Source: a virus
DNA: 43,881 nucleotides
IMG/VR virus record: IMGVR_UViG_3300029902_000001
Span: 1-43,881 of that record
Reading direction: 5' to 3' (one strand)
The number at the start of each line of letters is the position of its first letter. Position 1 is the stretch's first letter. Made by a program: the position numbers and the translations under genes. Shown here piece after piece: positions 8,478 through 16,461 of the stretch. Under the pieces are notes generated by a model. It ran no database searches. It was not told where the DNA came from and saw only the letters and a list, made by a program, of their open reading frames with translations.

Positions 8478-8889
8478 CTATTTCTGCCTCACGCCATTTT
8501 GTCATCTCTCGTACAAGGCGTTGTGTGTTGTTGATACCTTTGAGTGTTGGGCCAGTGTACAGTACATCGTGGTCGCCACCGAGTCCAAGTTCAAGGAAGT
8601 GGATGCTCACAATGTTTTGTAACACTACCAACGCTGCCACAACAGGAAAACCAGACAAGCTTTGACCACTGTTTATCTGTAGTATCTTGGCGTTGATTCC
8701 AGTGTCGCTGTCCGCATGAATCATTGCTATGTTATCAGTGCTGTGGTTGCGTAGACGTTGCGCCATCATGTTCGCCTCAGCTATGTCCTGGCTGGTCGGT
8801 CCATCTATGCCTGTGGTATCAACATAATTGGTCGGCCCAAGTGGTTCCCAATGTTGTCTACCAGTCTTGTGTATCACTCGAAAGAACAT
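8467..8889 (-). CDS. Hypothetical protein
   Basis: 140 residues, starting at the ATG of a TAATG overlap with the nuclease gene upstream, so the two are likely translationally coupled. Mixed alpha/beta composition, with a hydrophobic middle (SGFPVVAALVVLQNIVSIHF) too broken to be a clear membrane helix, and a charged C-terminus. No motif recognised. Position downstream of replication genes suggests an accessory role. Confidence 0.55.
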   Translation of the reverse strand: MFFRVIHKTGRQHWEPLGPTNYVDTTGIDGPTSQDIAEANMMAQRLRNHSTDNIAMIHADSDTGINAKILQINSGQSLSGFPVVAALVVLQNIVSIHFLELGLGGDHDVLYTGPTLKGINNTQRLVREMTKWREAEIDAR

Positions 8890-9773
8890 TATTGCATCGG
8901 TCTCCTCTTGTTATCTTGTACAGCCAAGGCGTCACACGCGGTCAACACCGGACATCGCACACACTTCCAGCTATCCTCAATTGGTAAAACTTCTGGCAGG
9001 GTGCTCTTTGCATTTTCTCGTTGTTCAATACGGTGTTTGATTAACTTGGCAGACCAACCAATAGACTTCATACGCAACGGAGCAAGGTCAAGCGTGTCGT
9101 AGTTGCTACCAGTGCGCCCTATGCGTTTTCCTCGTGCAACCAGTGGTCCTGCTGTAGTAAACCTTCGCACTTTCTTCATATCGCAGTAGACAATTTCAAG
9201 TTCATCCACCACAATTGATGTCGCACCTTCGACTTTCAAACATTGTGTCACCAAATATGCGTACAAGTTAATTTGTATCTGGTGGTCAACCACGGCTTCA
9301 ACAAGGTCATGCCCGATTTCGGCTTTGCTTTTATAGTCAACAATCTTGACATGTAGGACACCATCGACAGGCGGGTTCATTGCCACCACAAGGTCAGGTT
9401 TACCAGTAAAGTCTTTGATGCCGAGGGTTGTTTCTACGGGAAGGGTCAAGCGTTGTTCACGTGCAACAAAGTATGCATCAGGATAGGTCGTGGTCTCCAT
9501 CAATGCATGAAACATCGAACCGCGTGTCATCGGATAGGCATAATCGACATCGACAAAGTAATCAACAAAGTTTTCGATGTTCAACTGGCGGTCACACCCA
9601 AGAATGCGGCTTGGCGAATGTGCGCTGGTTGGTGGTTGAGACGTATCCCGTACCATCAATTCAAGCAAGTCCGCAGGATAGCCACACGGATGAAGTGGGT
9701 CTTTCGCACAACGTTTACAATCGTCATGTTTGATATTGCCACGGATGCAGTGAACGCCAATTGAACGACTCAT
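8889..9773 (-). CDS. PD-(D/E)XK exonuclease, RecB/Cas4-like
   Basis: 294 residues from the ATG at 9773, which overlaps the neighbour's stop (TGAGATG region). Nuclease core motifs appear in order: GSMFHALME, then GKPDLVV (acidic residue of motif II), VDYKSKA (motif III, D-x-K), and HQIQINLYAYLV (motif IV helix). The C-terminus has Cys residues in CVRCPVLTAC, and the N-terminus has more (CIRGNIKHDDCKRC); together these could bind an Fe-S cluster as in Cas4/AddB. Likely role: recombination or DNA end processing with the Rad52-like protein. No CRISPR array is present. Confidence 0.8.
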   Translation of the reverse strand: MSRSIGVHCIRGNIKHDDCKRCAKDPLHPCGYPADLLELMVRDTSQPPTSAHSPSRILGCDRQLNIENFVDYFVDVDYAYPMTRGSMFHALMETTTYPDAYFVAREQRLTLPVETTLGIKDFTGKPDLVVAMNPPVDGVLHVKIVDYKSKAEIGHDLVEAVVDHQIQINLYAYLVTQCLKVEGATSIVVDELEIVYCDMKKVRRFTTAGPLVARGKRIGRTGSNYDTLDLAPLRMKSIGWSAKLIKHRIEQRENAKSTLPEVLPIEDSWKCVRCPVLTACDALAVQDNKRRPMQ

Positions 9774-9774
9774 C

Positions 9775-10389
9775 TCAACCAACTTTCTCTAAGCCAGACG
9801 CAACAGCCCAAAATGCTGAATACCCTGTTTGTTGTATATTACATTCGTAATAACCGTTGTGAACACGCACCCCAAGAACCTTGTACGGTACCAACGTCGG
9901 TAAAAGTCTTGCTCGTACCCTATCGCCAACATTGAATGGCTGTGCTATCGGGTGTGCCATGCGGGTGTACGAATCACACAACGTAGCAAGACTGTCAATC
10001 TTCGTGCGAATGCGCTTGGTTGCTTCATCGAGTGCGGCGTTGTAGTCAGTGAAGGCATCCACGTTGGCACGCAGCAAGACATTATCTTTTGTCAGGTAGC
10101 CGTTGGGGGCGGGTGTAACCAGAATGCGTGTGATACCGAAGTTGGTGTAGTCAACCGTCCAAGCATCAACAAACTGTGCTTCCTCACGCTGTATGTCTTT
10201 AGCATAGTACAATGAACCGACTGTACGCCCGTCCATCATAACCTCAACAACTCTATCAGTGCTGCCGTAGACTTCACGTGTGACGTTACCATAGTATTTG
10301 GTGCCATTGATTGTAATGCTCACACGGTCGCCGACTATGATTGGTTCTTCGGGCTTAGTGGACCACTTGTTTTCCCAGACAGTTTTCAT
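9775..10389 (-). CDS. Hypothetical protein with two SH3/KOW-like segments
   Basis: 204 residues from the ATG at 10389, after GAAGGAG. Two segments begin with the same words, IVGDRVSI (near residue 18) and NVGDRVRA (near residue 155), each followed by beta strands, as in small SH3-like or KOW barrels. The middle is helical (ATKRIRTKIDSLATLCDSY). The gene lies immediately after the primase, overlapping its stop within GAATGAGATG. Function unknown; nucleic-acid or protein binding is possible. Confidence 0.55.
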   Translation of the reverse strand: MKTVWENKWSTKPEEPIIVGDRVSITINGTKYYGNVTREVYGSTDRVVEVMMDGRTVGSLYYAKDIQREEAQFVDAWTVDYTNFGITRILVTPAPNGYLTKDNVLLRANVDAFTDYNAALDEATKRIRTKIDSLATLCDSYTRMAHPIAQPFNVGDRVRARLLPTLVPYKVLGVRVHNGYYECNIQQTGYSAFWAVASGLEKVG

Positions 10390-10390
10390 C

Positions 10391-11296
10391 TCATTCTCCT
10401 TCTCTTTGGAAGCGCCAACCGTTTTGGTATGCCTCACTCACATCTTTACACGTGCTTGGCATGGCTTCAATTGGCTCTAACACAACCATACCACGAGCCT
10501 GTGCTGCTATGGTAGTCTGCTCTTTTGCCACTTGTCCTGCTTCATCGTTGTCCGCTAGGATGTACACTTGGGAGACCCACTCTGGTAGTAAGGCTGGCAG
10601 CTTGTGTAATTGCCCTGCTCCGTTGGTGATAGTAGCAACCGGAAAACCTTCTTGGAAGAGAATCATTGCATCGAACTCACCTTCGCAGAGAATGCACCAA
10701 TCGCGCAAGTCAGAGTTGACATAATCCGCAGGGTAGACATACCTTCCGTTTCGCCCAGGCATGCCCATGTATTTGTGCTGCTTGACGAAATCAGGTCGGC
10801 AGTGTTCGGGGTCAGCACGGTAACGGAAGCTGAGTAGGTCTCCGGTGTCATCGAAGATAGGGATGGTAAATTGTTGTCCGTTGTGCCCTAGGAGCATATC
10901 ATGGATGGTCTTCGTTGTCAAGCCTCTTTGGTTCAACCACTCGACTCTACTGGCAAAGCGTGTCATCAATTGTTGGTGTAAGAGTTCGGCATGCGCTGTA
11001 GGCAACGGTGTGGTCTTTGCGAGTTCAGTAGCACGGTCACGGTAGGAATCAACAGCCTCACTGGTATACTTGGTCCACTCTGTGCTGGCAGTCTCCTCAG
11101 ATGTCTTCAAGAGTAGAGCCAAAGCAGCAAGGCCGTTGACATGGAAGCTACATTGTGGTGCGAAGCAATGAACATGGTCGGTGTACACTGCCATTGATGC
11201 AGTCCGGTCATTGTGTTTGGGATTGATACACTTCACTTTGAGCGGGGTTACTCCAACTGGTGAATCATCAACGGCTAGGCGTAAATCCAGTTCCAT
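10391..11296 (-). CDS. DNA primase, CHC2 zinc finger plus TOPRIM
   Basis: 301 residues, GAGGAAT before the ATG. The N-terminus has a CHC2-type zinc site (CINPKHND, then HCFAPQCSFHV). The TOPRIM motifs follow: CILCEGEFDAMI (catalytic Glu) and VYILADNDEAG (Asp-x-Asp). The order zinc finger, catalytic core, TOPRIM is that of DnaG-type primases, though the protein is about half the length of bacterial DnaG and lacks its helicase-binding domain. It acts with the DnaB-type helicase (19094-20023) and the polymerase. Confidence 0.9.
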   Translation of the reverse strand: MELDLRLAVDDSPVGVTPLKVKCINPKHNDRTASMAVYTDHVHCFAPQCSFHVNGLAALALLLKTSEETASTEWTKYTSEAVDSYRDRATELAKTTPLPTAHAELLHQQLMTRFASRVEWLNQRGLTTKTIHDMLLGHNGQQFTIPIFDDTGDLLSFRYRADPEHCRPDFVKQHKYMGMPGRNGRYVYPADYVNSDLRDWCILCEGEFDAMILFQEGFPVATITNGAGQLHKLPALLPEWVSQVYILADNDEAGQVAKEQTTIAAQARGMVVLEPIEAMPSTCKDVSEAYQNGWRFQREGE

Positions 11297-11299
11297 GTC

Positions 11300-11773
11300 T
11301 TATTCCTCATCACGCAAGGTTTCGTCTCTACCCATAAACGTATCAGCTAACTCATGAAACGCAGCTTCTTCTGCCTCATCAAATAACGCTGCCAAGGCTT
11401 CATCATCCATGACGACATCTACCTGGGGAAGCAGATGAATCTCACCACCAAAGCCGTTCGCAAGTGACTCAAAGAACTCTTTCTCTAAACGCGAATTGCA
11501 CGTGGCACAAAACATCTCACCCTGTGGTGGAACTTCTGTGTAGCAACCCAAACAAATCCCAGGCACAAATGAAATACACCGAGCACAAAACGCTAGTTGA
11601 CTTTTTGGCATGCCCGCTTGCTTCGAGTAGTGTTTGGTGTAGACATCTTGTGTTGGAATTACCGCGCCACACTGGAATCCTGCGCACGGTGTTGGTTGAA
11701 TTGCAATGTACGCCCGACCAGGGGCACCATTACGAAAGTGGATTTTGACGACGTTCTTTTTTAAAGCTGTCAA
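11300..11773 (-). CDS. Cys-rich zinc-ribbon protein with acidic tail
   Basis: About 157 residues. The start is likely TTG at 11773 (GGGGGA seven bases upstream); TTG at 11788 is the alternative. Several Cys pairs are spaced for zinc ribbons: CAGFQC, CARC, CLGC, CATC. The last 45 residues are strongly acidic (MDDEALAALFDEAEEAAFHE). The gene overlaps the microprotein gene 11730-11882 in another frame and precedes the primase by three bases. DNA or RNA polymerase binding is possible; no family recognised. Confidence 0.6.
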   Translation of the reverse strand: MTALKKNVVKIHFRNGAPGRAYIAIQPTPCAGFQCGAVIPTQDVYTKHYSKQAGMPKSQLAFCARCISFVPGICLGCYTEVPPQGEMFCATCNSRLEKEFFESLANGFGGEIHLLPQVDVVMDDEALAALFDEAEEAAFHELADTFMGRDETLRDEE

Positions 11774-11882
11774 CGATGTATCCCCCAAGGCTCATGGCGC
11801 TGGCAAACAACACACCAGCAAGAATGCTCAGCAACAAAAACAAACAAACTTCCGCAGCGATGACAACTAATTGCCAAATCAT
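11730..11882 (-). CDS. Single-TM microprotein (50 aa)
   Basis: ATG at 11882 within an ATGA overlap with the preceding microgene. A membrane helix covers residues 4-28 (VVIAAEVCLFLLLSILAGVLF), followed by a basic tail (FKKERRQNP). The 3' part overlaps the start of the zinc protein by about 44 bases. Third in a chain of three tiny overlapping membrane genes. Function unknown. Confidence 0.55.
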   Translation of the reverse strand: MIWQLVVIAAEVCLFLLLSILAGVLFASAMSLGGYIVDSFKKERRQNPLS

Positions 11883-11968
11883 TTATCACCCCGCCGATGT
11901 TCTGCAATCAAAAACCCCAGGCAAAATAGCGCCAAGGCTACGACTGCTAAAAACAAAACGTCAACCAT
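11879..11968 (-). CDS. Single-TM microprotein (29 aa)
   Basis: ATG at 11968, GGGAACGGGA upstream. Residues 3-22 form a membrane helix (DVLFLAVVALALFCLGFLI), ending in EHRRGDK. Start and stop overlap the flanking microgenes by 8 and 4 bases, which supports coupled translation. Very short, so its reality rests on the chained overlaps. Confidence 0.45.
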   Translation of the reverse strand: MVDVLFLAVVALALFCLGFLIAEHRRGDK

Positions 11969-12071
11969 TCCCGTTCTCCCGCGTGAGATATACCACAACA
12001 CACATGACGACCAACGCCACGAGTAACGCTATGGCCTGGAAAAGCCTACTTAGACCAAAAGCTTCAAACAT
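11961..12071 (-). CDS. Single-TM microprotein (36 aa)
   Basis: ATG at 12071 follows a strong site, AAGGAGAGAGCG. Residues 10-29 form a membrane helix (LFQAIALLVALVVMCVVVYL), ending in TRENGNG. It starts 11 bases after the DNA polymerase stop and opens the microprotein chain. Confidence 0.55.
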   Translation of the reverse strand: MFEAFGLSRLFQAIALLVALVVMCVVVYLTRENGNG

Positions 12072-12081
12072 CGCTCTCTCC

Positions 12082-14166
12082 TTAATGCTGCCATGATGTC
12101 CCAACGCTTGCGACAGTTGGTGGTACCACGACACGTTTCAAATAGTGGGTTGCTGCGTTAAACATACACTCTTCAAGTATTTGTTGGTGCCACAGCGTGT
12201 CCTCACTTTTACATTCTACCACAATCTCATCGTGAACGCAAGCAACTAACCGCGCAGTAGAACTTTTGGCTGTATCTTCATGCCAAAGTGCTAGGGCCAG
12301 TTTGGTGATGTCAGCCGAAGTTCCCTGAATAGGTGTGTTCTTTGCCTGACGTTCTATGCGTGACGCTAAGATGCGGTAGTCGCGTTGCTGCTCACGATAG
12401 GCATCCCATTCTTCTTGTGTCCCGTTCTGTGGTGGCACTGGTTGGCTAGGCATACTATAGAACCGTTTTCGCCCTGCCATCGTCTTGCTGACCATTGTAC
12501 GCAGTCCTGTTTGACCCACTGTATCTAGCCAAGTCTTGACGCCGGAGTAGATTGTAAAATACTTCTGCATCAAACTGGTTGCTTCTTCTTTGGTGGTACG
12601 CAGGGTGCGAGAAAGTTTCATCGCCGACATGCCATAGACCAACCCAAAGTTAATTGTCTTGGCCACATCACGGTACGCCCAACCCTCGATAGGTCCACGA
12701 CTTTTATCTTTAAGCTGTGCGATGTCGGTGTTCTCTGGCAGGTTATACATCATACATGCTGTAGCCGCGTGTAAGTCTTTTCCCTCAGCAAACAAGCGAA
12801 GCATCGTTGCATCTTTTGAGAGGTCCGCCAATATGCGCAATTCAATGTTTGAAAAGTCGGCGGTGATAAGTTGGTTGCCCTCCGCAGCTTGAACCAGTTC
12901 CCTTAGCTTTTGACCATCACCTTTCGACGGTACCTGTTGCCAGTTCGGGTTGGTGCAGGACATTCGGCCAGTTGATGCGCCAATTTGGACATACGTTGGA
13001 TGGATACGTTGGTCATCTTCAACCCTGTCAAGCAAGCTCTGACCGAAAGACTGGATGAACTTGACACATTTTCTGTAGTCCAACAAGGCATCCACCACGG
13101 CGTATTCACCACGCAACTCTTCAAGTATAATGCTACTGGTGCTGATGGTCGGCACACCCATTGCTTGTAGCGCATCCAAGACAGCAACCGGACTGTTGAC
13201 ATTGACCAACTCTGTGACAATTCTAGGGCGTCCAACATATTCATGCTGTTTTCTCCATTCCGCCAGTCCTGCATGCTTCCATATCCCCCACGACGTGCCC
13301 TGTGGCTTGCTCAGACCCAATTGAATGACCTCAGCGGCTTCCTCTGCTTTGTACCCCTCGTAAAGCTCCTGTTGGGCATCGTAGGCTTCCCAGCGCCGTG
13401 CTAGAATGGTCGGACCAATCTGCTGTAGTAAGACGTTCTCTAGTTGGCGTGTCTGAATGGTCTTGGTGCGAATGAACTCTGCCCAACCCTCGGTATCAAT
13501 ATGAATGCCAGCTAGTTCCATCGAGGCAATTGCTGGTAACGCCCTCATCTCCAATGCTGCTACAGTGGTCAACCCAAGTGCCTCTAATTGTGCTGTCTGT
13601 TCGGCATAGATACGTGGTAAGACCTCTACATCTAAGGCGGAGTAGGCCAGTTGTTCTTCGGGGATGCCTGCTGCCCATTCTTCGGGGCGTTGGTCAAGGT
13701 CGATGAACCAGTTTCGCTCTTCTTTGCTCATGACCAGTCCATCGTGGTAGCGTTTCGTGAGTTCAGCTAAGGTCATCGGTTTGCCTTGAATGCGAGCATC
13801 TGACAAGCCTAATCCCCAACGTACCTGTTCGCCGACTTGGGTATCCCACACCTGAGACATAACTAACCCGCGCCGAGCGAGAAAGCTGTAGTCAAATTTG
13901 ATGTTGTGACCGACGAACAGATGATTGACAAAGAACGGGGCAAGTGTCTCACGAAGAAATTTCCCAGGGAGTGACCGCAAATCTATCAAAATCGTCTTGG
14001 TATCGTTCAGCTTCATCTGGAGCAAAACCATTCTGTCCTGGCGGTAGTTCACTCCGGTCGTCTCCGTATCGAGATATATCACGCCCTTCGTTCTTGTATA
14101 GTAGCGTGAGAGCTTTTTTATTTCTTCCGGTGTCTTCAACAATTGGTAGGCTGTATTGAGTGGCAT
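12082..14166 (-). CDS. DNA polymerase I (3'-5' exonuclease and polymerase)
   Basis: 694 residues from ATG 14166 (GGGGAG ten bases upstream; ATG 14184 lacks a site). DEDD exonuclease motifs: YLDTETTG near residue 33, HNIKFDYSFL, YSALDVEV. Polymerase motif A is DFSNIELR, motif B KTINFGLVYG, motif C CVHDEIVVE, all intact. There is no 5'-nuclease domain, as usual in phage PolA. The residue equivalent to E. coli Phe762 is Phe; in published surveys Phe or Tyr here is linked to virulent phages and Leu to slower ones. The first 72 codons overlap the endonuclease VII-like gene in another frame. Confidence 0.95.
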   Translation of the reverse strand: MPLNTAYQLLKTPEEIKKLSRYYTRTKGVIYLDTETTGVNYRQDRMVLLQMKLNDTKTILIDLRSLPGKFLRETLAPFFVNHLFVGHNIKFDYSFLARRGLVMSQVWDTQVGEQVRWGLGLSDARIQGKPMTLAELTKRYHDGLVMSKEERNWFIDLDQRPEEWAAGIPEEQLAYSALDVEVLPRIYAEQTAQLEALGLTTVAALEMRALPAIASMELAGIHIDTEGWAEFIRTKTIQTRQLENVLLQQIGPTILARRWEAYDAQQELYEGYKAEEAAEVIQLGLSKPQGTSWGIWKHAGLAEWRKQHEYVGRPRIVTELVNVNSPVAVLDALQAMGVPTISTSSIILEELRGEYAVVDALLDYRKCVKFIQSFGQSLLDRVEDDQRIHPTYVQIGASTGRMSCTNPNWQQVPSKGDGQKLRELVQAAEGNQLITADFSNIELRILADLSKDATMLRLFAEGKDLHAATACMMYNLPENTDIAQLKDKSRGPIEGWAYRDVAKTINFGLVYGMSAMKLSRTLRTTKEEATSLMQKYFTIYSGVKTWLDTVGQTGLRTMVSKTMAGRKRFYSMPSQPVPPQNGTQEEWDAYREQQRDYRILASRIERQAKNTPIQGTSADITKLALALWHEDTAKSSTARLVACVHDEIVVECKSEDTLWHQQILEECMFNAATHYLKRVVVPPTVASVGTSWQH

Positions 14167-14686
14167 TGCGGTACTTCTCCCCATGTTCCAGCAGATACCC
14201 TATAGCATACCCCAAAATATCTGGATTGTCAAACGCCATGCCTAGCATTTTGTTGCAGTATTGACACAACAATGCGCGTACTTTCTTTGTAGCATGGTCG
14301 TGGTCCACGCAAAGCAGCGCAATTTCACCACAACATGCACATCTCCCGTCTTGCTTCAAAATCATCGTTTGGTATTGCTGTTCTGTGATGCCGTAATTTC
14401 GTAATCTGTCTAGTTCAGCATAACACGTCCGGCAATAGGTGCGTAACCCGTCAAATGCTTTTTTGTGTCTGTAGAACAAGTCGGCATGTTTCTCTAGACC
14501 GCACCTAGTGCATTGTTTTGTTTGAACCGATACTGGTCTGTCTGGTAGTGATTTGTGGTAGACTTTCATTGCAACACCGACACAATCACGACAACAGCTT
14601 TTCAAACCGTCACGATTGCGTTTGTCTTTGTGGAATGCGGCATGCTCCTTAGTCATACCGCATTTTGGACACATTTTAAATTCCAT
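13949..14686 (-). CDS. Endonuclease VII-like HNH nuclease with duplicated zinc ribbons
   Basis: 245 residues. Two similar zinc-ribbon units come first (CPKCGMTKEHAAFH...CCRDC and CTRCGLEKHADLFY...CRTC). The endonuclease VII core follows: CACCGE, CVDHDHATKKVRALLCQYCN, LGMAFDNP. The His-Asp-His site and four Cys ligands are intact. Known family members resolve branched DNA or act as free-standing homing nucleases. The last 70 or so residues (after YLLEHGEKYRN) lie beyond the core and are encoded over the start of the polymerase gene in another frame. Start: ATG 14686, directly after the stop at 14688 of the neighbour. Confidence 0.8.
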   Translation of the reverse strand: MEFKMCPKCGMTKEHAAFHKDKRNRDGLKSCCRDCVGVAMKVYHKSLPDRPVSVQTKQCTRCGLEKHADLFYRHKKAFDGLRTYCRTCYAELDRLRNYGITEQQYQTMILKQDGRCACCGEIALLCVDHDHATKKVRALLCQYCNKMLGMAFDNPDILGYAIGYLLEHGEKYRNATQYSLPIVEDTGRNKKALTLLYKNEGRDISRYGDDRSELPPGQNGFAPDEAERYQDDFDRFAVTPWEISS

Positions 14687-14687
14687 G

Positions 14688-14936
14688 TTACACTGCCAGC
14701 CATCCGTTGGTGCTCGGAATGTTATGCAGGGTTAGGTATTCCTGTAATTCATTCCAATTCCGGTGGGTTATCTTCGTCAGGTTTTCATCTTCAGTGATGA
14801 AATTGTTTTGGTCGTCTTGTGTCACACGCATCACTCGCCCTGGTGCCATTGGAAAATAGGCTTTGCGTAGTGGGCTTGAATTTATTGCTGTGGACAGTCT
14901 GGTTGGTTGCGCGGGGGGCGGTGGATTCTTTGGCAT
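14688..14936 (-). CDS. Small paralogue D of a four-gene array
   Basis: 82 residues from ATG 14936 (AGAGGAGAAAACC upstream). The C-terminal 45 residues show the array pattern: a short strand (NFITEDENL), then NWNELQEYLTLHNIPSTNGWL, matching the W-x-D/E-(V/L)-x-x-(Y/F)-(L/M)...(I/V)-x-(I/L)-N/H-x-x-W ending of the next three genes. The N-terminus differs (Pro-rich, MPKNPPPPAQPTR). Most diverged member. Function unknown. Confidence 0.65.
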   Translation of the reverse strand: MPKNPPPPAQPTRLSTAINSSPLRKAYFPMAPGRVMRVTQDDQNNFITEDENLTKITHRNWNELQEYLTLHNIPSTNGWLAV

Positions 14937-14953
14937 GGTTTTCTCCTCTGGTG

Positions 14954-15181
14954 TTAGACTGATTCCCAACCTGAATTGAGTGAGACAAAGTTTGAGCGCA
15001 TGAACACCAATACGTCGGTCCATGTCAGCTTGGTCAAGACCGTGTAGTGTGGGTCTGTAATGCTGTACATGCCATCTTTTTGAACGCTGACGGTGTAATG
15101 GTTGGATGGCGGGGCGTACATCTGGTGAAATGCTGTATGAGACGGACTACCAGCAAGTGCTGTTTTGAGGTCTGTTCGCAT
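14954..15181 (-). CDS. Small paralogue C of a four-gene array
   Basis: 75 residues from the ATG at 15181, part of a TAATG overlap with the previous stop. Pattern: short N-terminal helix (LKTALAGSPSHTAF), beta pair (YTVSVQKDGMYSIT), then LTWTDVLVFMRSNFVSLNSGW. The final W-D-V helix and N-S-x-W ending match the neighbours. No catalytic motif; it looks like a small alpha/beta adaptor or inhibitor. Confidence 0.7.
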   Translation of the reverse strand: MRTDLKTALAGSPSHTAFHQMYAPPSNHYTVSVQKDGMYSITDPHYTVLTKLTWTDVLVFMRSNFVSLNSGWESV

Positions 15182-15399
15182 TACATCGATGTCCAATCTG
15201 AATTGATAGGGATGTAATGTGAATGCAGATAGCGAACCACATCATCCCAGGTTGCGTTGTGATACTCTTTGAGGTCTTCGGCGGTGACACGATAGACTCC
15301 GGTACGAGTTTCACGTACAACGACACGTTTGGTAATCGCGCCTGGGGTGAAGTGTGTTGCGGCGTGGTTTCGAGTGCTGAGTGCTTCCTGTAATCCCAT
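15181..15399 (-). CDS. Small paralogue B of a four-gene array
   Basis: 72 residues, start at the ATG of a TAATG overlap at 15399. Contains LQEALSTRNHAATHF, a beta pair (RVVVRETRTGVYRVTAE), then ATWDDVVRYLHSHYIPINSDW. Closest to paralogue A in the last 30 residues (DDVVRYLHSHYIPINSDW against QDVIVYLHGRHISIHTDW). Confidence 0.7.
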   Translation of the reverse strand: MGLQEALSTRNHAATHFTPGAITKRVVVRETRTGVYRVTAEDLKEYHNATWDDVVRYLHSHYIPINSDWTSM

Positions 15400-15617
15400 T
15401 AGCGTGCCTTCCAATCTGTATGAATTGAGATATGCCGACCATGCAGGTAGACAATGACATCTTGCCAGCTAATACCAGCGAACTCTTTCAAGGTCTCTGT
15501 CGTTAGTGTGAATGTACCGTTGGGGTTCTCTTTGATATTCAGCACAACGCCGTCATCAAGTGTACGAAACGCGGCTTTGTTTGGGCTGGCATCAATTGCT
15601 TGCATGAGACTCTTCAT
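15399..15617 (-). CDS. Small paralogue A of a four-gene array
   Basis: 72 residues from ATG 15617 (GGAAGGAATAACC upstream), first of the array, just after the kinase stop. Contains LMQAIDASPNKAAF, a beta pair (VVLNIKENPNGTFTLT), then ISWQDVIVYLHGRHISIHTDW. Shares length, order of elements and the final helix plus strand with the other three. Confidence 0.7.
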   Translation of the reverse strand: MKSLMQAIDASPNKAAFRTLDDGVVLNIKENPNGTFTLTTETLKEFAGISWQDVIVYLHGRHISIHTDWKAR

Positions 15618-15619
15618 GG

Positions 15620-16183
15620 TTATTCCTTCCACCATTTTTTGATTTGTTCGACTTGAAACTCTAATGACGTTCCAACCAGTAAGAGCAGTTCATCGGGGTC
15701 TGATACCACTTGTTCGGCGATATGCTCAGGGTTGACCGCTATACCTCGTTGGGCGCAGACGTTGTTAGAATCAACAAAGCGTACCAGCTTGAAGCCACGA
15801 GGTTTGAGCATCTCTAGTTGTGAGGCAAAGCGGACGTTATCAAAGACTGCTGGCATGCCACTTGTTTTCAGGACACGCGTGACCACATCAACGTAGCCAC
15901 CGTTATCGAAGCCAAGCAGGGTGCCAAGTTCTTGTAACATCGGACGGTACTTTGCTTTATTGGCTTTGACATCCGCTACGGTTAGTTCACGCGGTAAGTT
16001 TGCCAACTGTGCATAGTCAATCTCGTTCAACATTATCACCAACAACTTTTTGAGTGTATCGGTGTAATTGCACAGGGCGAATTTCTCAGTATCCTCTAAG
16101 TACTTTGCCAGGGTGGTCTTCCCTGAGTGCATTGGGCCTGTAAGTGCTATGCGAATTGGTTTCAGTTTTCTCCCCCACTTCAT
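15620..16183 (-). CDS. Deoxynucleoside monophosphate kinase-like P-loop protein
   Basis: 187 residues. A Walker A motif lies near residues 14-22 (TGPMHSGKTT). A later DNVRFASQLEML segment matches the D-x-R-F region of phage dNMP kinases such as T4 gp1, and a C-terminal basic helix ends the chain. Start: ATG 16183, overlapping the preceding stop (GCATGA). Likely role: converting dNMPs to dNDPs for phage DNA synthesis. Substrate range cannot be read from sequence. Confidence 0.7.
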   Translation of the reverse strand: MKWGRKLKPIRIALTGPMHSGKTTLAKYLEDTEKFALCNYTDTLKKLLVIMLNEIDYAQLANLPRELTVADVKANKAKYRPMLQELGTLLGFDNGGYVDVVTRVLKTSGMPAVFDNVRFASQLEMLKPRGFKLVRFVDSNNVCAQRGIAVNPEHIAEQVVSDPDELLLLVGTSLEFQVEQIKKWWKE

Positions 16184-16461
16184 GCTAGGCCAACCAGTGC
16201 AGCAAACGCATCACGGTCAGAAGAAATCTTTGTGCTGGTGCTTGCTCCGTTGCAGTGAAGATACAATCCCCAACGCTCGAACACCAAGACCCAACTTTTA
16301 CCGTGCGCTTGAAAGTGAACTGCTGCTCGGTAGTTATGCCCTGAACTCCATTGTGTTGTAGGTGAGCGGTGCAGGTCAGAGTACAAGCGTGGCACAACGT
16401 TTTCCAGGCGTTGTTGAAACTCGATTATAGCGCGTTGTTCTTTGCTCACCTGTAACACCAT
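16180..16461 (-). CDS. Hypothetical protein
   Basis: 93 residues, GGAG nine bases before the ATG. Begins with a helix (SKEQRAIIEFQQRLENVVPRL), then strands rich in Trp and His (NYRAAVHFQAHGKSW, LVFERWGLYLHC). No motif recognised. It overlaps the gene upstream by 16 bases and the kinase by 4, so it belongs to the same transcript. Confidence 0.55.
   Translation of the reverse strand: MVLQVSKEQRAIIEFQQRLENVVPRLYSDLHRSPTTQWSSGHNYRAAVHFQAHGKSWVLVFERWGLYLHCNGASTSTKISSDRDAFAALVGLA

Noticed and set aside
8889-9773. Cas4 as part of a phage CRISPR system
   Set aside because: No array, Cas1 or Cas2 was seen; the gene is better read as a recombination nuclease.
13949-14686. Intron-encoded homing nuclease inside polA
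   Set aside because: The polymerase motifs are continuous in one frame from 14166 to 12082, so there is no intron; the nuclease is free-standing.
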